Assembly: GCF_947179515.1 (NCBI RefSeq) | Contig: NC_067485.1 | Location: 10,544,096 to 10,608,095 of the forward strand | Source: Apodemus sylvaticus | Taxonomy: Eukaryota; Chordata; Mammalia; Rodentia; Muridae | Length of the DNA stretch: 64,000 nt | Direction of reading: 5' to 3' | In this document: positions 53,421-63,002 of the stretch, one piece after another | Numbering within the stretch: position 1 is the stretch's first letter | How the letters are laid out: the number at the start of each line of letters is the position of its first letter | Made by a program: the position numbers and the translations under genes | Notes under the pieces: model-generated | Seen by the model: the letters and a program-made list of their open reading frames with translations, nothing else | What the model was told of the DNA's origin: nothing | Databases searched by the model: none

Positions 53421-55690
53421 TGTGATCTAATTATATGAGCTTTACTCCCATAGTAGATGTATTTTTATAGGATGCATGTATAAATCTATAAAAATATAAA
53501 ACTTGTATAGAGGCAAATTTTTAACAATTTATCTTTTAGATAACAGTTATTAATTTTGTCTAAAAGGGCTTGCCATGTAATGGATCAACCATCAATGATT
53601 TGTAATAACCAATTTGATTGCTGTTTGAAACAAGGAATAAATGTTTTTTACCTTGCAAACAGGTTTAGGTCTTCCATGGGCAAGCTTAAGATGAGGTTAA
53701 TATAAGATAAAGCCAATTAATATATCCTAACAACCTTTAAAAATCATTTATGTAAAAATTCTAAAAGTCCATAGTTAGAAGAAGGGCCTGTAACAAACAT
53801 TCCATGAACATTATACACTGAAAAATTTAAGATCCTAGCTTCTTGTATTGAAACAGAGACAAAACATCTCGTCTCACTTAAGGTAAGGCTATTAGCCATT
53901 CCTTGAGGAAGAAAACCTTCTAATGAAATTGCTTTATTGCTTCTTTAAAGCTAGAAGCAAATGATTTTATAATTATCAGAATGTAAAGCAAAAAACAACT
54001 CTTTACATATATAATAATTTTGTATGGAGTAGACAGGCCAAATTTCATAGCCTTATTGACCTTTCATAGATTTGAACTGCATTTTAAACCACACCTGGAT
54101 AAGTATTTCAAGAATGTTCTTTTAGACAAACACTCCCTAGGTGAGTCCTACAAGGCAAAAACACTAGCTTCCTCACTAGCTTTCACTCAAATGTAAATTC
54201 TTTTTTTTCTTTTTCTTTTTTTCTTTTTTTTTTTTTTTTTTGTTGTTGTTGTTGTTGCCCAAGGACCCACCTTGAGTCCTTGGCAAAGACGTTATATTCG
54301 GTTCCTCAAAGTAACCACCTTCTAATCTGAGCCTTTTATCTAAAACCAGACCCAAACCTGCCTGTCCAGTCCAGCAAGGACCTTTTGAGCATTGACTAAC
54401 AAAAGGAACCTGTAATTCCAGGATTTCCGGGGAAATCCTAGTTTCATAGTAGTCAATTAGCCTGTTTGATATCAAATAAATTTCCACTGAGATCTCCCTT
54501 GGAGGGTTAAATTTTGCTCCTACCAATGTAGCCTATAAACTTGTGGAAAAGTGGCAATAGGCCTATAATGGCCACAGCTGTATCATTCTTAAAATTATCT
54601 TAATTACAAAATATGTTAAGAATCGTGAGCCTTTAACCAGATTGCAAACTGAAAACTGTAGCCAATGACACACTGGCAATTTTTATTGTAACTCAATTTT
54701 TCCTTGCAATATTAGAGCACAACTATAACTTTGGAAGCAAACCCCAATTTTAAACAATCTATTTTCTTTAAAATCAATGGCAAACGCATTATTTTTACAG
54801 CACAAGGTTTGTCCGCCAGTTCTTATGTTCAAGTGTGTGACAGTGTAACTTATTAAAGAGACATTATTTTAAATCGTATTTCTTACAAGTCCAATCTCCA
54901 GGCCAAGATTCACACAAAACACCCTGCCAATTTAGAAGCATCTTAGAGGCCTCTATTTCCTGGGTTGCGTCATGCCACGAGTAGCTAGTTAAGATGGCTC
55001 CGACACTGAATCACCAGTTTTAAACTAACCTTTTCTTAATAACACTATACCTTTTATATCATAACCAATTAATTTATAACTCTATAGTCAGGATATGTAA
55101 AACCTTATACAATTAAGACCAATTAAAAACAAGAATAAAGCAACTACATGAATTTCATAAGTTAAACCAAAGTTTCCTAAAACTTGACGCGGCTTTTTTT
55201 TCCATCTGTGTTTTGACTCCTACTTAAGAAAGAGAGGCACCTTGAATTAGCTTCCTCGGTGTAAATTGCAGAATGGCAGGACTGCTGGCAGATAAAGCTT
55301 TTTTACCATTTTTTTTCTTTTTAACATAAAACATAAAAACAACCAATCATTCAGCCAAACAAAACAATGGACAACACAAATTGACACACATATGAACAGG
55401 TTTTGGTGCACCAAAGACAAACAACAGACGGAGAGGGAACTTGATGTCCCAAAGAGATCCAAATATCTTAACCTGAACTAAGGAGATCTCCAGTAGGTTT
55501 CAGAGAGGAAACAGGACGTCTCCCATTTTCCTCTCCTCACCAGGAGAGTTTTGAAATAGCTTTCAACCTTTTTTTTTTTTTTTGATACCACATCCTACAC
55601 ATGGAAAAACGACTTTTCTGAAACCTGCTTTCTCTCTTAAAATTTAACAATGGAGAAGGGGGATGCCAAGGTGAACACACACACCTGTGG
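53421..55690 (-). other. Provirus interior, AT-rich, no readable gene
   Basis: About 2.3 kb, AT-rich and poor in C on the viral (minus) strand. No reverse transcriptase catalytic motif or long frame is visible. A T-rich/(GTT)n tract lies at 54200-54256 (A-rich on the viral strand). The 116-codon minus frame at 54176-54526 ends in the poly(Lys) made by this tract and matches no virus protein I recognise. This may be decayed pol or replaced non-viral filler, as in the ETn type of element. Confidence 0.5.
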
Positions 55691-56060
55691 AGAGAGGTGG
55701 GAGGGGAGGAGAGCCCAGGAATTTCTCTGCAGTCCAGGTCTTACATGCTGCCCATGAGTGGTTTTTCTCATGGCCGCCTCAGCAGCAGTCTCTGACTTCC
55801 AAAGAACATTTTCTCCCTCAGAGAGCTCAGCTCAGGCCAGCTGTTCCTGCACTAACTCCATGGCTGTGGACAATTTTTTAGCAGGGAGGGACCATTGGTC
55901 AATCGAGACAGGAGAATCATCTTTCCATGTGATCTTATCCACCTGGCGTGCAGAGGGAGCAATGGCCCTTATGAAAACTGGGTATTGTAACCTAGGCCCG
56001 CGCAATCCATCTTATGAGTGGTAGCTACCAGCATGGGTCTCCCCTGTCCATTTTTGCCTA
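55691..56060 (-). pseudogene. End of pro and start of pol (reverse transcriptase N-terminus)
   Basis: On the minus strand, 55985-56060 gives the glycine-rich C-terminal end of the protease (GQGRPMLVATTHKMDCAGLGY) before a stop. In another frame, 55870-55985 gives ITWKDDSPVSIDQWSLP, which resembles the reverse transcriptase N-terminus. It breaks at a stop after the MELVQEQLA stretch, and no polymerase motif follows. Confidence 0.65.
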
Positions 56061-56064
56061 GTCC
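56061..56064. repeat. Solo LTR target-site duplication, left copy
   Basis: GTCC immediately before the solo LTR and again at 56596-56599. Four bases fits class I (gammaretrovirus-like) integration. Confidence 0.85.
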
Positions 56065-56595
56065 TGAAAGGATAGAAAATAATACAGCCTAACTCTAATG
56101 ACCCCAAAAGGTCAGAAGTTTAAAATGCTATCTCGCTTTGTTAAAAACTAGGTAAAAGGTCACATTCCAGAGCCTGCCCTTTGTTTAGAGCTAGCAGAAA
56201 GGCCTTGAATAGGTGATCCTGGCCCCATAAGGTAACTGGAAATGGGCTAAGCTTATCTTGCTTCTGTAAACTGCTTACGCCCTATGCAGGATGAATTCAC
56301 ACAGCTATAGTCATTCAAGAAAATAGGAAACTAATTGGTCCACTGAGCTCTCCATGCTAAGAAACGATTGGTTTGTGAGTTGCGGGCTTTGTCATAAACT
56401 TATAAAAGCTGTCGCAATTCAGCACTCGTGGTCCACAGTCCTCTAACCCTGCGTGGTGTACAGCTGTGGAACCCAGAATTCTGGAATAAAGAAATCCTCA
56501 TGTTATTGCATCAAGACCGTTTCTCGAGAGTGATTTGGGTGTCACCTTCCGGGGCGAGGGGTGCTGGGGCACCCTCGGTTTTGGGGGGTCTTACA
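56065..56595 (+). mobile_element. Class I solo LTR inside the provirus protease region
   Basis: 531 bases starting TGAAAGGAT and ending GGGGGGTCTTACA, ends typical of gammaretrovirus-like LTRs. Two inverted CCAAT boxes (ATTGG near 56334 and 56368), a TATA box TATAAAAG at 56400-56407 and a poly(A) signal AATAAA at 56485-56490 are in the right order and spacing. With GTCC duplications on both sides it is a solo LTR left by LTR-LTR recombination, on the strand opposite to its host provirus. No internal sequence remains. Confidence 0.93.
56400..56407 (+). promoter_or_regulatory. TATA box of the solo LTR
   Basis: TATAAAAG, about 85 bases upstream of the AATAAA poly(A) signal, with inverted CCAAT boxes (ATTGG) about 30 and 65 bases upstream. 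The core promoter looks intact. Activity is not known. Confidence 0.7.
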
Positions 56596-56599
56596 GTCC
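56596..56599. repeat. Solo LTR target-site duplication, right copy
   Basis: GTCC, identical to 56061-56064. Confidence 0.85.
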
Positions 56600-57201
56600 C
56601 TGTCCAGGGAGATAGGCCTGGGAGAGCATTTGTTGAGCAATAACCTCATTGGGACTACACATAAGGACTTTCATTTGAGAGAGAATGTCTCTTCCCCAGA
56701 GGTTAACAGGCAGACCAGGGACCACGAAGGGCTGAGTAGAGCCAGTATTTCCCTCACTGTCCTCCCAAGTCAGCAACTGTGAGCTCTGGAGAGTATTTTT
56801 TGATTGTCCAATCCCCTGCAGATGGGTCAGAGAGGCTTGCAAAGGCCAAGCGGGGGTGGGGGGAGGGGTGGGGGGGGGTGGGGGGCAATCACTTTGTGAG
56901 ATCACAGTAGAATCGGCGCCTGAGTCTAAGATGCCTTCAAAGCTTTTACCGTTTATTTTAAGACTGATCGTATAGGACGATCTCTGGTGATTGCCTGAAC
57001 CCAGTAAAGGTCTGAGGAACCTGGCTGAGAGGGGCCACGTTGTGTGCCTATCACCAGGTATAGGGGCTGTGGAATGGGCTGGAGCGAGCAGAAGTCGGAA
57101 TTATGGTAAAGAGCAGCCTCCTCCTCCATGGTGGCTGTATTCTCAAGACCTAAAGGCTCCTTATTGTGGGGTTTCTTAAAGACTGGATTAATTAATGGCA
57201 T
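56600..57201 (-). pseudogene. pro remnant: aspartic protease
   Basis: On the minus strand the aspartic protease active-site motif DSGAD is readable near 56905-56935. It is preceded by KSFEGIL and followed, after a proline-rich stretch, by LPVNLWGRDILSQM, the conserved C-terminal protease block. A one-base deletion near 56955 separates the active-site frame from the upstream frame (56953-57201, with QPLYLVIGTQRG and LYWVQAITRDRP). The solo LTR interrupts the C-terminal end. The proline run comes from a C-rich expansion. Not functional. Confidence 0.8.
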
Positions 57202-57812
57202 ATCAGAGGGGGATGGATCCCTCGGGAGTGGAGGATAAAGTCACAGGAGCGGATGGCAGGGACTCAGACATGTCTATAATGACTAAGGAAGGTTTTGAAG
57301 AATTCTTTTTAGGGGAAAGTGAGGTCCCTGAAGCTGCCTGAGACAAAGGGCGGAGACAATATTCAGCGACCAACAAAAGCTGCTGTCAATCAGGGTCCTC
57401 GTTCGCACTCTCTATTACATCACGAATGAGCCCCCACTAAGGAAAAGCGGTGGCAGGAACAGCGTCAGGGCCCTGCCTCGTCAATTTTTCATTTAGTTCT
57501 CGATCCACTTTGACCATTTTTTTATAGTGAATCTCTGGTCCATCTATGATGAACCAGGGGCATATCTAAAAAATAAAAAATTTTATCAAATCTTTCTTTT
57601 TAACTCAACTCCTCTTTCATTGAGAGAAGTTTTCAGGTCTCTAATGAAGACCGCTTCTTTAGAAAATGGCCCATTTCTTATGGGATGGAAATGACAACTT
57701 ACCCAAGGAAACTTTTCTCTCATGAGCAGTGAGAGTGCTTCCTCCCAATGACTTTTTGGCTGCGGCAGCCTTCTCCTCCGGGATTTCCATCCAATGAAGG
57801 TCCGTACCTCGA
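57202..57812 (-). pseudogene. gag remnant: matrix region and leader
   Basis: Downstream of the primer site, the minus strand has a ~120-codon frame (57586-57945) that starts inside the LTR. Around 57480-57560 another frame reads CPWF, then KMVKVDRELNEKL and, after a stop, WGLIRDVIE, the pattern of a betaretrovirus-like matrix domain. Stops and a frameshift break it. Capsid and nucleocapsid are not seen between here and the protease, so they are probably deleted. Confidence 0.65.
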
Positions 57813-57830
57813 GCACCACGTAGGGCGCCA
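57813..57830 (-). other. Primer binding site, tRNA-Lys type
   Basis: On the minus strand, two bases after the 5' LTR, TGGCGCCCTACGTGGTGC matches the 18-base Lys(1,2)-type primer site with about two changes. This supports class II assignment. Confidence 0.82.
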
Positions 57831-57832
57831 CT

Positions 57833-58261
57833 TGTCCCGACCGGCAGGACCTAGTAATTCGGGGTGTCGAGGAGAACCCAAGCCTGAAAGAGAAAACAGG
57901 CAGGAAAGAAGAGGGAGGCCAAGCAAATGGGGTGTTCTGTGTCAAGGCCCCTTTAATGAACCGGAAAACACCTGGTTATGAACCCTCAGTGAGAGGAAGT
58001 AGGGAGGGGCTGAGGGGGATACTAGAAGCACAGAAAGAGAAAAGGTTATTCAGGGTGGAAGTTGACTCCAGCTAGAGGCATCTGCAGCTTTCCTGGAATG
58101 CTGGTTCTGCCCAGGCCATCCCAGGTGTTTGGCGAGGTAAAGAACCAGTTGATCAGCCTTGTGTGGAGAAGGGGCGGGGGCTTGCTGTAAACCACAAGGT
58201 CGGTGAACTTTCAAGGTGAGGGCTATTGAAACTCTGGTTTTCTAGGGTTTGGTGTCCGACA
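57833..58261 (-). repeat. Provirus 5' LTR
   Basis: 429 bases, same ends as the 3' LTR. ATTAAA poly(A) signal at window 57952-57957. It differs from its partner at about 30 positions by eye. Confidence 0.92.
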
Positions 58262-58267
58262 TGCATA
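58262..58267. repeat. Provirus target-site duplication, right copy
   Basis: TGCATA, identical to 51672-51677. Confidence 0.92.
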
Positions 58268-58317
58268 GTCTCACCAACATGACTGCCCCACACATGAGCT
58301 GAATAAGGATGACACAG
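58268..58317 (+). mobile_element. L1 (Lx-type) 3' UTR, right part
   Basis: GTCTCACCAACATGACTGCC and ACATGAGCTGAATAAGGATG continue the L1 3' UTR interrupted at 51677. Confidence 0.72.
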
Positions 58318-58596
58318 TAGTGGTTTGAATATGTTTGGCCCTGGGAGTGGCACTGTGAGGAGGTGTGGCCTTGTTGGAGGAAGTGTGTCACTGTGAGCAT
58401 GGGCTTTAAGACCCTTGTCCTATCTGCCAGTCTTCCTGTTTGCCTTTGGAACGAGATGGAGAACTCTCAGCTCCCTGACTGCCTGGATGCTACTATGCTT
58501 CCCACCTTGATGATAACAGACTGAACCTCTAGACCCATAAGACAATTAAATGTTGTCCATTATAAGAGTTGCATTAGTCATGGTGTCTCTTTACAG
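58318..58596 (+). mobile_element. MT-type MaLR LTR
   Basis: TAGTGGTTTGAATATGTTTGG, GAGGAGGTGTGGCCTTGTTGG, GGAAGTGTGTCACTGTGAGC, GCTCCCTGACTGCCTGGATGC, CTTGATGATAACAGACTGAAC, AATTAAATGTTGTCC and TCATGGTGTCTCTTTACA follow a rodent MT/ORR1-type LTR. The last ~20 bases (the AACCCTAACTAAGACA-type end) are missing where L1 sequence begins. Confidence 0.8.
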
Positions 58597-59370
58597 AAGT
58601 AGGCTTTCTGATGTTTCTGATGCTGAAGTCCAACTTTAATCCATGATAGTCTTATAAGATATGAAGCATTATTTCAATTTTCTTGAATCTGTTGAAGCTT
58701 GCTTTGTGACTAACTGTATGGTCAGTTTTGGAGCAGGAACCATGAGGTGCTTAGAAGAACATATATTTTTTTGTGTTTGGGTGAAGCATTCTATAGATGT
58801 CTATTAGGTCCATTTGATTCATAATGTGTGTTAGTTTCATTATTTCTGTTCAGTTTTGGTCTGGATGTCCTGTCCATTGGCGAGAGTAGGGTGTTGAAGT
58901 CTCCCACTATTAATGTGTGGGTTTTGATGTGCAATTTAAGCTTTAGCAATGTTTCTTTTATAAATGTGGGTTCTCTTGTGTTTGGGGCATAGATGGTCAG
59001 AATTGAGATATCATCTGGGTAGACCTTTTCCCTTTGATGAGTGTCCTTCCTTGTCTCTTTTTATTACATTTGGTTGAAAGTCTACTTTATTAGATATTAG
59101 AAAGGCAACTCCAGCTTGCTTCTTGGGTTCATTTGCTTAGAAAACTTTTTCTAGCCCTTTACTCTGAGGTAATGTCTGTCTTTATTGCTGAGGTGTGTTT
59201 CTTGTAAGCAGCAGAACGATGGACCCTGTTTTCCAATCCATTCTATTAGCCTGTGTCTTTTTATTAGGGAATTGAGTCCATTGATATTGAGAGATATTAG
59301 TGACCAGGGACTGGTAAGTCCTGTTATTTTTATTTGGTGGTGTTAGTGTGTATGTGTGCTTGTGTGTGCT
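58597..59370 (-). mobile_element. L1 ORF2 internal fragment, antisense
   Basis: TGTATGGTCAGTTTTGGAGC, CATTTGATTCATAATGTGTG, GAGAGTAGGGTGTTGAAGTC, TCCCACTATTAATGTGTGGG, TTTGGGGCATAGATGGTCAG, CTTTACTCTGAGGTAATGTC and GGGAATTGAGTCCATTGATA are the reverse strand of murine L1 ORF2 between the endonuclease and the polymerase core. It has neither an L1 3' end nor a 5' end, and many stops. Confidence 0.88.
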
Positions 59371-59374
59371 TCCC

Positions 59375-60095
59375 TTGTTCATGGAGAAGAGAACTTCCAA
59401 GAGATGTGCTCAGTGGCCTTAAGGGAGACCAGCAGCCTGGACATGTGCCTCTGTGATGTGCTCCATTCAGGAAGAAGACCTCCACATGCCATAAGCAGCC
59501 TCCCCAGAGGCTTTGGCCAATGGTGGGACTGTAGCAACAGGGCTGCATAGTCTGTCCAAGCTTATCAGTGCTACAGAAAGAACAGCAGATTCGGATCAGA
59601 GGTTCAGCCCCAAGCAGCAACTGCCTGGGTCTGGAATGCCAGGCTTCTGGGAACATTGGGTTTTCAGTGTTGGATACCAGACAGTAATGAGTAAAGGATG
59701 GGTTTGCCATCACCAATCGTGTCCCTGTACATATCATTTAAATTATGCTTGCATGTTTTTAAGAAAATTTTAAAATTTAGATGCCAAGAAACTCCTTGCT
59801 AAATGTATATGACATCTTATAATTAGACATATTGATGTCTAGGTGAAATGAAGGAATTCACTTACTAACATATGCCATGATCCTGATTTAATATTGGGGG
59901 AGAAGGCATGTCCTCTGTTTTTTCCACAGAATGCTGCAGAAGATATGCTGACTGTGCTTGCTGAATGCCCAGACCATGGTAACATAAGAGCTATATTGGG
60001 TATATGTTCTTGACTTACCTCAATTGTTAAATGTCCCAGGTTAGATAAATTGCCTAGCTTCAAGCTTTTAGACTTTGTGAGACAGAACATGGAGA
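59375..60095. other. Unique DNA, no feature recognised
   Basis: About 720 bases. A 135-codon minus-strand frame (59330-59737) starts in unique DNA and ends in L1 sequence. It has no domain I recognise. Confidence 0.4.
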
Positions 60096-60097
60096 CT

Positions 60098-60379
60098 GTT
60101 ATGCTAGCTTAAGAAAAATTAATCTAAAGAAGAGTTAAAATGACTCTTCTCCTTATAAACAGGTGACCCACCCAGCTGCCAGAGCAGTCAAGACGAAGAC
60201 CTCCAAGAGAAGCTAGACAACTTCCACCGGAACTCAGCCTAGAGTCTGGGGGGAAGGGTTTGCCCGAACTGTTAAAAGGTCTGGCGCCATTAAAGTTTAC
60301 GGCTTTGATCAGTGAACATTGACTTGGCCACACGTTCTTTTCGCCCCTCTTCCCTATAACCCCAAGATTCTCTCAACAG
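60098..60379 (+). mobile_element. Possible ERV LTR fragment
   Basis: TG...CA-bounded stretch (TGTTATGCTAGC to CTCTCAACA) with GTCTGGCGCCATTAAAG, an ATTAAA-type poly(A) signal, and a CT-rich U5-like end (CCCCTCTTCCCTATAACCCC). The left limit is arbitrary, and no duplication was found. Confidence 0.35.
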
Positions 60380-60384
60380 GTAAC

Positions 60385-60620
60385 CCGGTTTACATGTGGC
60401 TGCGGGCAGCTACAATCACCCTCCAGGTCAATACAAGTATAGCGCTCTGCTGGGCCCCCACTGCTAAGGACACCAGGATGGGAAAGTGATACTTCTTGCC
60501 CTGCATGCCTGAAGAATGGAACAAGAAGGGCAGGAATTGGCCAAATAAACCCAGGAACCTGACACAGCTGTCTGAGCATGCAGTCAAGGAAGCGTGCTCA
60601 ATTAAAAGCTATTAAAACGC
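60385..60620. other. Short unique stretch
   Basis: No element recognised. Confidence 0.35.
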
Positions 60621-60626
60621 AGTTCT

Positions 60627-60836
60627 AAGGCTGGAGATGTGGGTCTGTGGTTGTGAGAGCACACTGCTCTTGCAGAAGACCTAAGTTTCTGACACCCACA
60701 CGGGGTGGTTCACAACTGCCTGCCACTCCAGTTCCAGGGGATCCCAAGTCTTTGGCCTGTCTGGCTTCAGTATTCATGTGTGCATAAATCCTGTATACAT
60801 GCATAGTTGAAAATACAGAATGAATCTTATTTTTAA
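60627..60836 (+). mobile_element. B2 SINE
   Basis: AAGGCTGGAGATGTGGGTC, GAGAGCACACTGCTCTTGCAG, TCTGACACCCACACGGGGTGG, TTCACAACTGCCTGCCACTC and an AATACAGAATGAATCTTATT tail: a diverged B2. Confidence 0.85.
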
Positions 60837-60839
60837 GCC

Positions 60840-61053
60840 CACAATTCTAACCTCTAATTTCCATAAGACTGACCAAAGGAGCCTAGCTTCTCCTCCCAAG
60901 GCTCTGATACCATCCTCAGCCTCCCTTCCCCAGGGAGCTACTTACAAGGGCCATCTTTCCTCCTCTGAACCCTGAGTTTGCAACCTTTACTCTGCAACCT
61001 GGGATTTTTTTGGATTCGAACCTACTCCTGGGCCTCCCAGGAAATCTGGAATT
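60840..61053. other. Short unique stretch
   Basis: No element recognised before the MaLR. Confidence 0.35.
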
Positions 61054-61452
61054 AGTCTTAGTCAGGGTTTCTATTCCTGCACAAACATCATGACCAAGAA
61101 GCAAGTTGGGGAGGAAAAGGTTCATTGAGCTTACACTTACACGTTGCAGTTCATCACTAAAGGAAGTCAGGACTGGAACTCAAGCAGGTCAGGAAGCAGG
61201 AGCTGATGAAGAGGCCATGGAGGGATGTTTCTTACTGGCTTGCTTCCCCTGGCTTGCTCAGCCTGTTCTCTTATAGAACCCAAGAGCACCAGCCCAAAGG
61301 TGGTACCACCCACAAGGGGCCCTCCCCACTTGATCACTAATTGAGAAAATGCCCCACAACTGGATCTCATGGAGGCACTTCCCCAAATGAAACTCCTTTC
61401 TCTGTGATAACTCCAGCCTGTGTCAAGTTGACACATGAAACTAGCCAGTACA
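61054..61452 (-). repeat. MaLR 3' LTR
   Basis: 399 bases, minus orientation. The poly(A) signal position reads AATGAA where the partner LTR has AATAAA, so the 3' LTR has lost the canonical signal. The terminal TG/CA is degraded to AG on the window's left end. Confidence 0.85.
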
Positions 61453-62601
61453 ATTGACCCCTTGTCAACTTGACACACAAACACATCACTATTAAGCCTC
61501 AACCCTTACTTTCTTATTAATCCCCAAGATCTAAATTACTTTAAAAGTCCCACAGTCTTTACATATTAAAAGTTCAATCACCTTAAAATGTCCAATATCT
61601 TTAAAATTCGAAGTCTTTTAACTGTGGGCTCCACTAAAATACTTTCTTCCTTCAAGAGGGAAACATATCAGGGCAACCAAAAGCAAAACTCAAACTCCAA
61701 ATGTCCAATGTCTGGGATCCAACTCACAATCTTCCAGGCTCCTCCAAGGGCTTGGGTCACTTCTCCAGCTCTGCCCTTTGTAGCACACAGCTTGTCTTCT
61801 AGGCTCCAGCTGTCTGTACTCCAGTGCTGCTGCTGTTCTTGGTGGTCATCGCATGGTACTGGCATCTCCAAAATGCTGCTATCTTCCACTGTAATTAGGC
61901 TTCACCAATAGCCTCTCATAGGTTCTCTTCATGGTGACAAGCCTCTGCTCCTATGCATGACCCCTTCAAGTCCTGGGCCACCAATTGCAACTGAGGCTGC
62001 ACCTTCACCAATGGCCTTCTGTGGTCTCTCACTGTGCCAAGAGCCTTAGCTGCTCTTCATGACCCCTTCGTGCCTTCAAAGCCAGTACCATCTGGGTGAC
62101 TCTTACATAGTACCAAGTCCAGCCACAGCACAAAATACAACTGTGGCTATCTCTGGAACACACTCTCTTGTGCTCTCAGAAAACACTTCCCAGAAGATTT
62201 CACCTCAGTGATGCTGGTCTCTTCTTAATCACCGCTAATTTCTTAGCTCCAGCTAACCAGCATCAATAGTCCCAGGAACACAAAGGTTTGCTTTAGTGGT
62301 TCTGGTATCTTTTTACTCACAGCTGATTCTTCAGCCCCAGCTAACCAAAACCACAGAATCTTCACAATCAAAACATGGCCACTGTAAGAGTCTTTAATCT
62401 TCCCTCTGAAATTTCACAAGCCAGGCCTCCATCTTTTGCACTGTTCTTAACATTGTCTTCCAAGCTCCTACAGAACTTTTCACTGAACTCTTAATATTCT
62501 AATGGCTTTTCTAGCTCAAAGTTCCAAAGTCCTTCCACAATCCTCCCCAAAACATGGTCAGGTTGTCACAGGAAATTGTCCCCACTACGCTGGTACCAAT
62601 T
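61453..62601 (-). other. MaLR internal region, non-coding
   Basis: About 1.15 kb with no long frame. A 107-codon plus-strand frame at 61588-61911 lies antisense to the element and is unsupported. Confidence 0.75.
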
Positions 62602-63000
62602 TGTCTTAGTCAGGGTTTCTATACCTGCACAAACATCATGACCAAGAAGCAAGTTGTGGAGGAAAGGGTTTATTGAGCTTACACTTCCACGTTGCAGTTC
62701 ATCACTAAAGGAAGGCAGGACTGGAACTCAAGCAGGTCAAGAAGCAGGAGCTGATGCAGAGGCCATGGATGGATGTTTCTTACTGGCTTGCTTCCCCTGG
62801 CTTGCTCAGCCTGCTCTCTTATAGAACCCAAGACTACCAGCCCAAAGATGGAACCACCCACAAGGGGCCCTCCCCACTTGATCACTAATTGAGAAAATGC
62901 CCCACAATTGGATCTCATGGAGGCACCCACCCAACTGAAACTCTTTTCTCTGTGATAACTCCAGCCTGTGTCAAGTTGACACACGAAACCAGCCAGTACA
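62602..63000 (-). repeat. MaLR 5' LTR
   Basis: 399 bases from TGTCTTAGTCAGGG to CCAGTACA on the plus strand. AATAAA (as TTTATT on plus, near 62669) is intact. Confidence 0.87.
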
Positions 63001-63002
63001 AA

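Larger units (their letters stand above)
51678..58261 (-). mobile_element. Class II (ERVK/betaretrovirus-like) endogenous provirus
   Basis: A complete two-LTR provirus read on the minus strand, 6.58 kb including a 535-base secondary insertion. Evidence: TG...CA LTRs of 431 and 429 bases in the same orientation, perfect 6-base duplications, a Lys-type primer site next to the 5' LTR, a purine-rich tract (CAAGAGGGGGATA) before the 3' LTR, and ordered remnants of gag (CPWF matrix motif), pro (DSGAD), pol and env. All genes are broken by stops, frameshifts and deletions, so it cannot make virus proteins. By eye the LTRs differ at roughly 30 sites (about 93% identity), so it is an old but rodent-age insertion. 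Confidence 0.93.
61054..63000 (-). mobile_element. Two-LTR MaLR (MT/ORR1 group) retrotransposon
   Basis: Two 399-base LTRs in the same (minus) orientation flank 1,149 bases of non-coding interior. On the minus strand the interior begins AATTGGTACCAGCGTAGTGG, a MaLR primer-site-like start, and continues with GGACAATTTCCTGTGACAACC and GGAGGATTGTGGAAGGAC, the usual MaLR internal order. It has no gag or pol frame, as expected for this non-autonomous group. LTR identity is about 94% by eye. No 5-base target duplication was found at the outer ends. Confidence 0.85.

Noticed and set aside
51678..58261. Potentially active retrovirus
   Set aside because: gag, pro, pol and env are all truncated or frameshifted, the protease region is split by a solo LTR, and no reverse transcriptase motif remains.
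59330..59737. 135-residue minus-strand protein
   Set aside because: Its last part is L1-derived, the rest matches nothing I know, and there is no evidence of transcription.
61054..63000. Simple local segmental duplication of a 399-base block
   Set aside because: The interior between the two blocks has MaLR primer-site-like and internal motifs in the right order, so LTR-internal-LTR explains it better.
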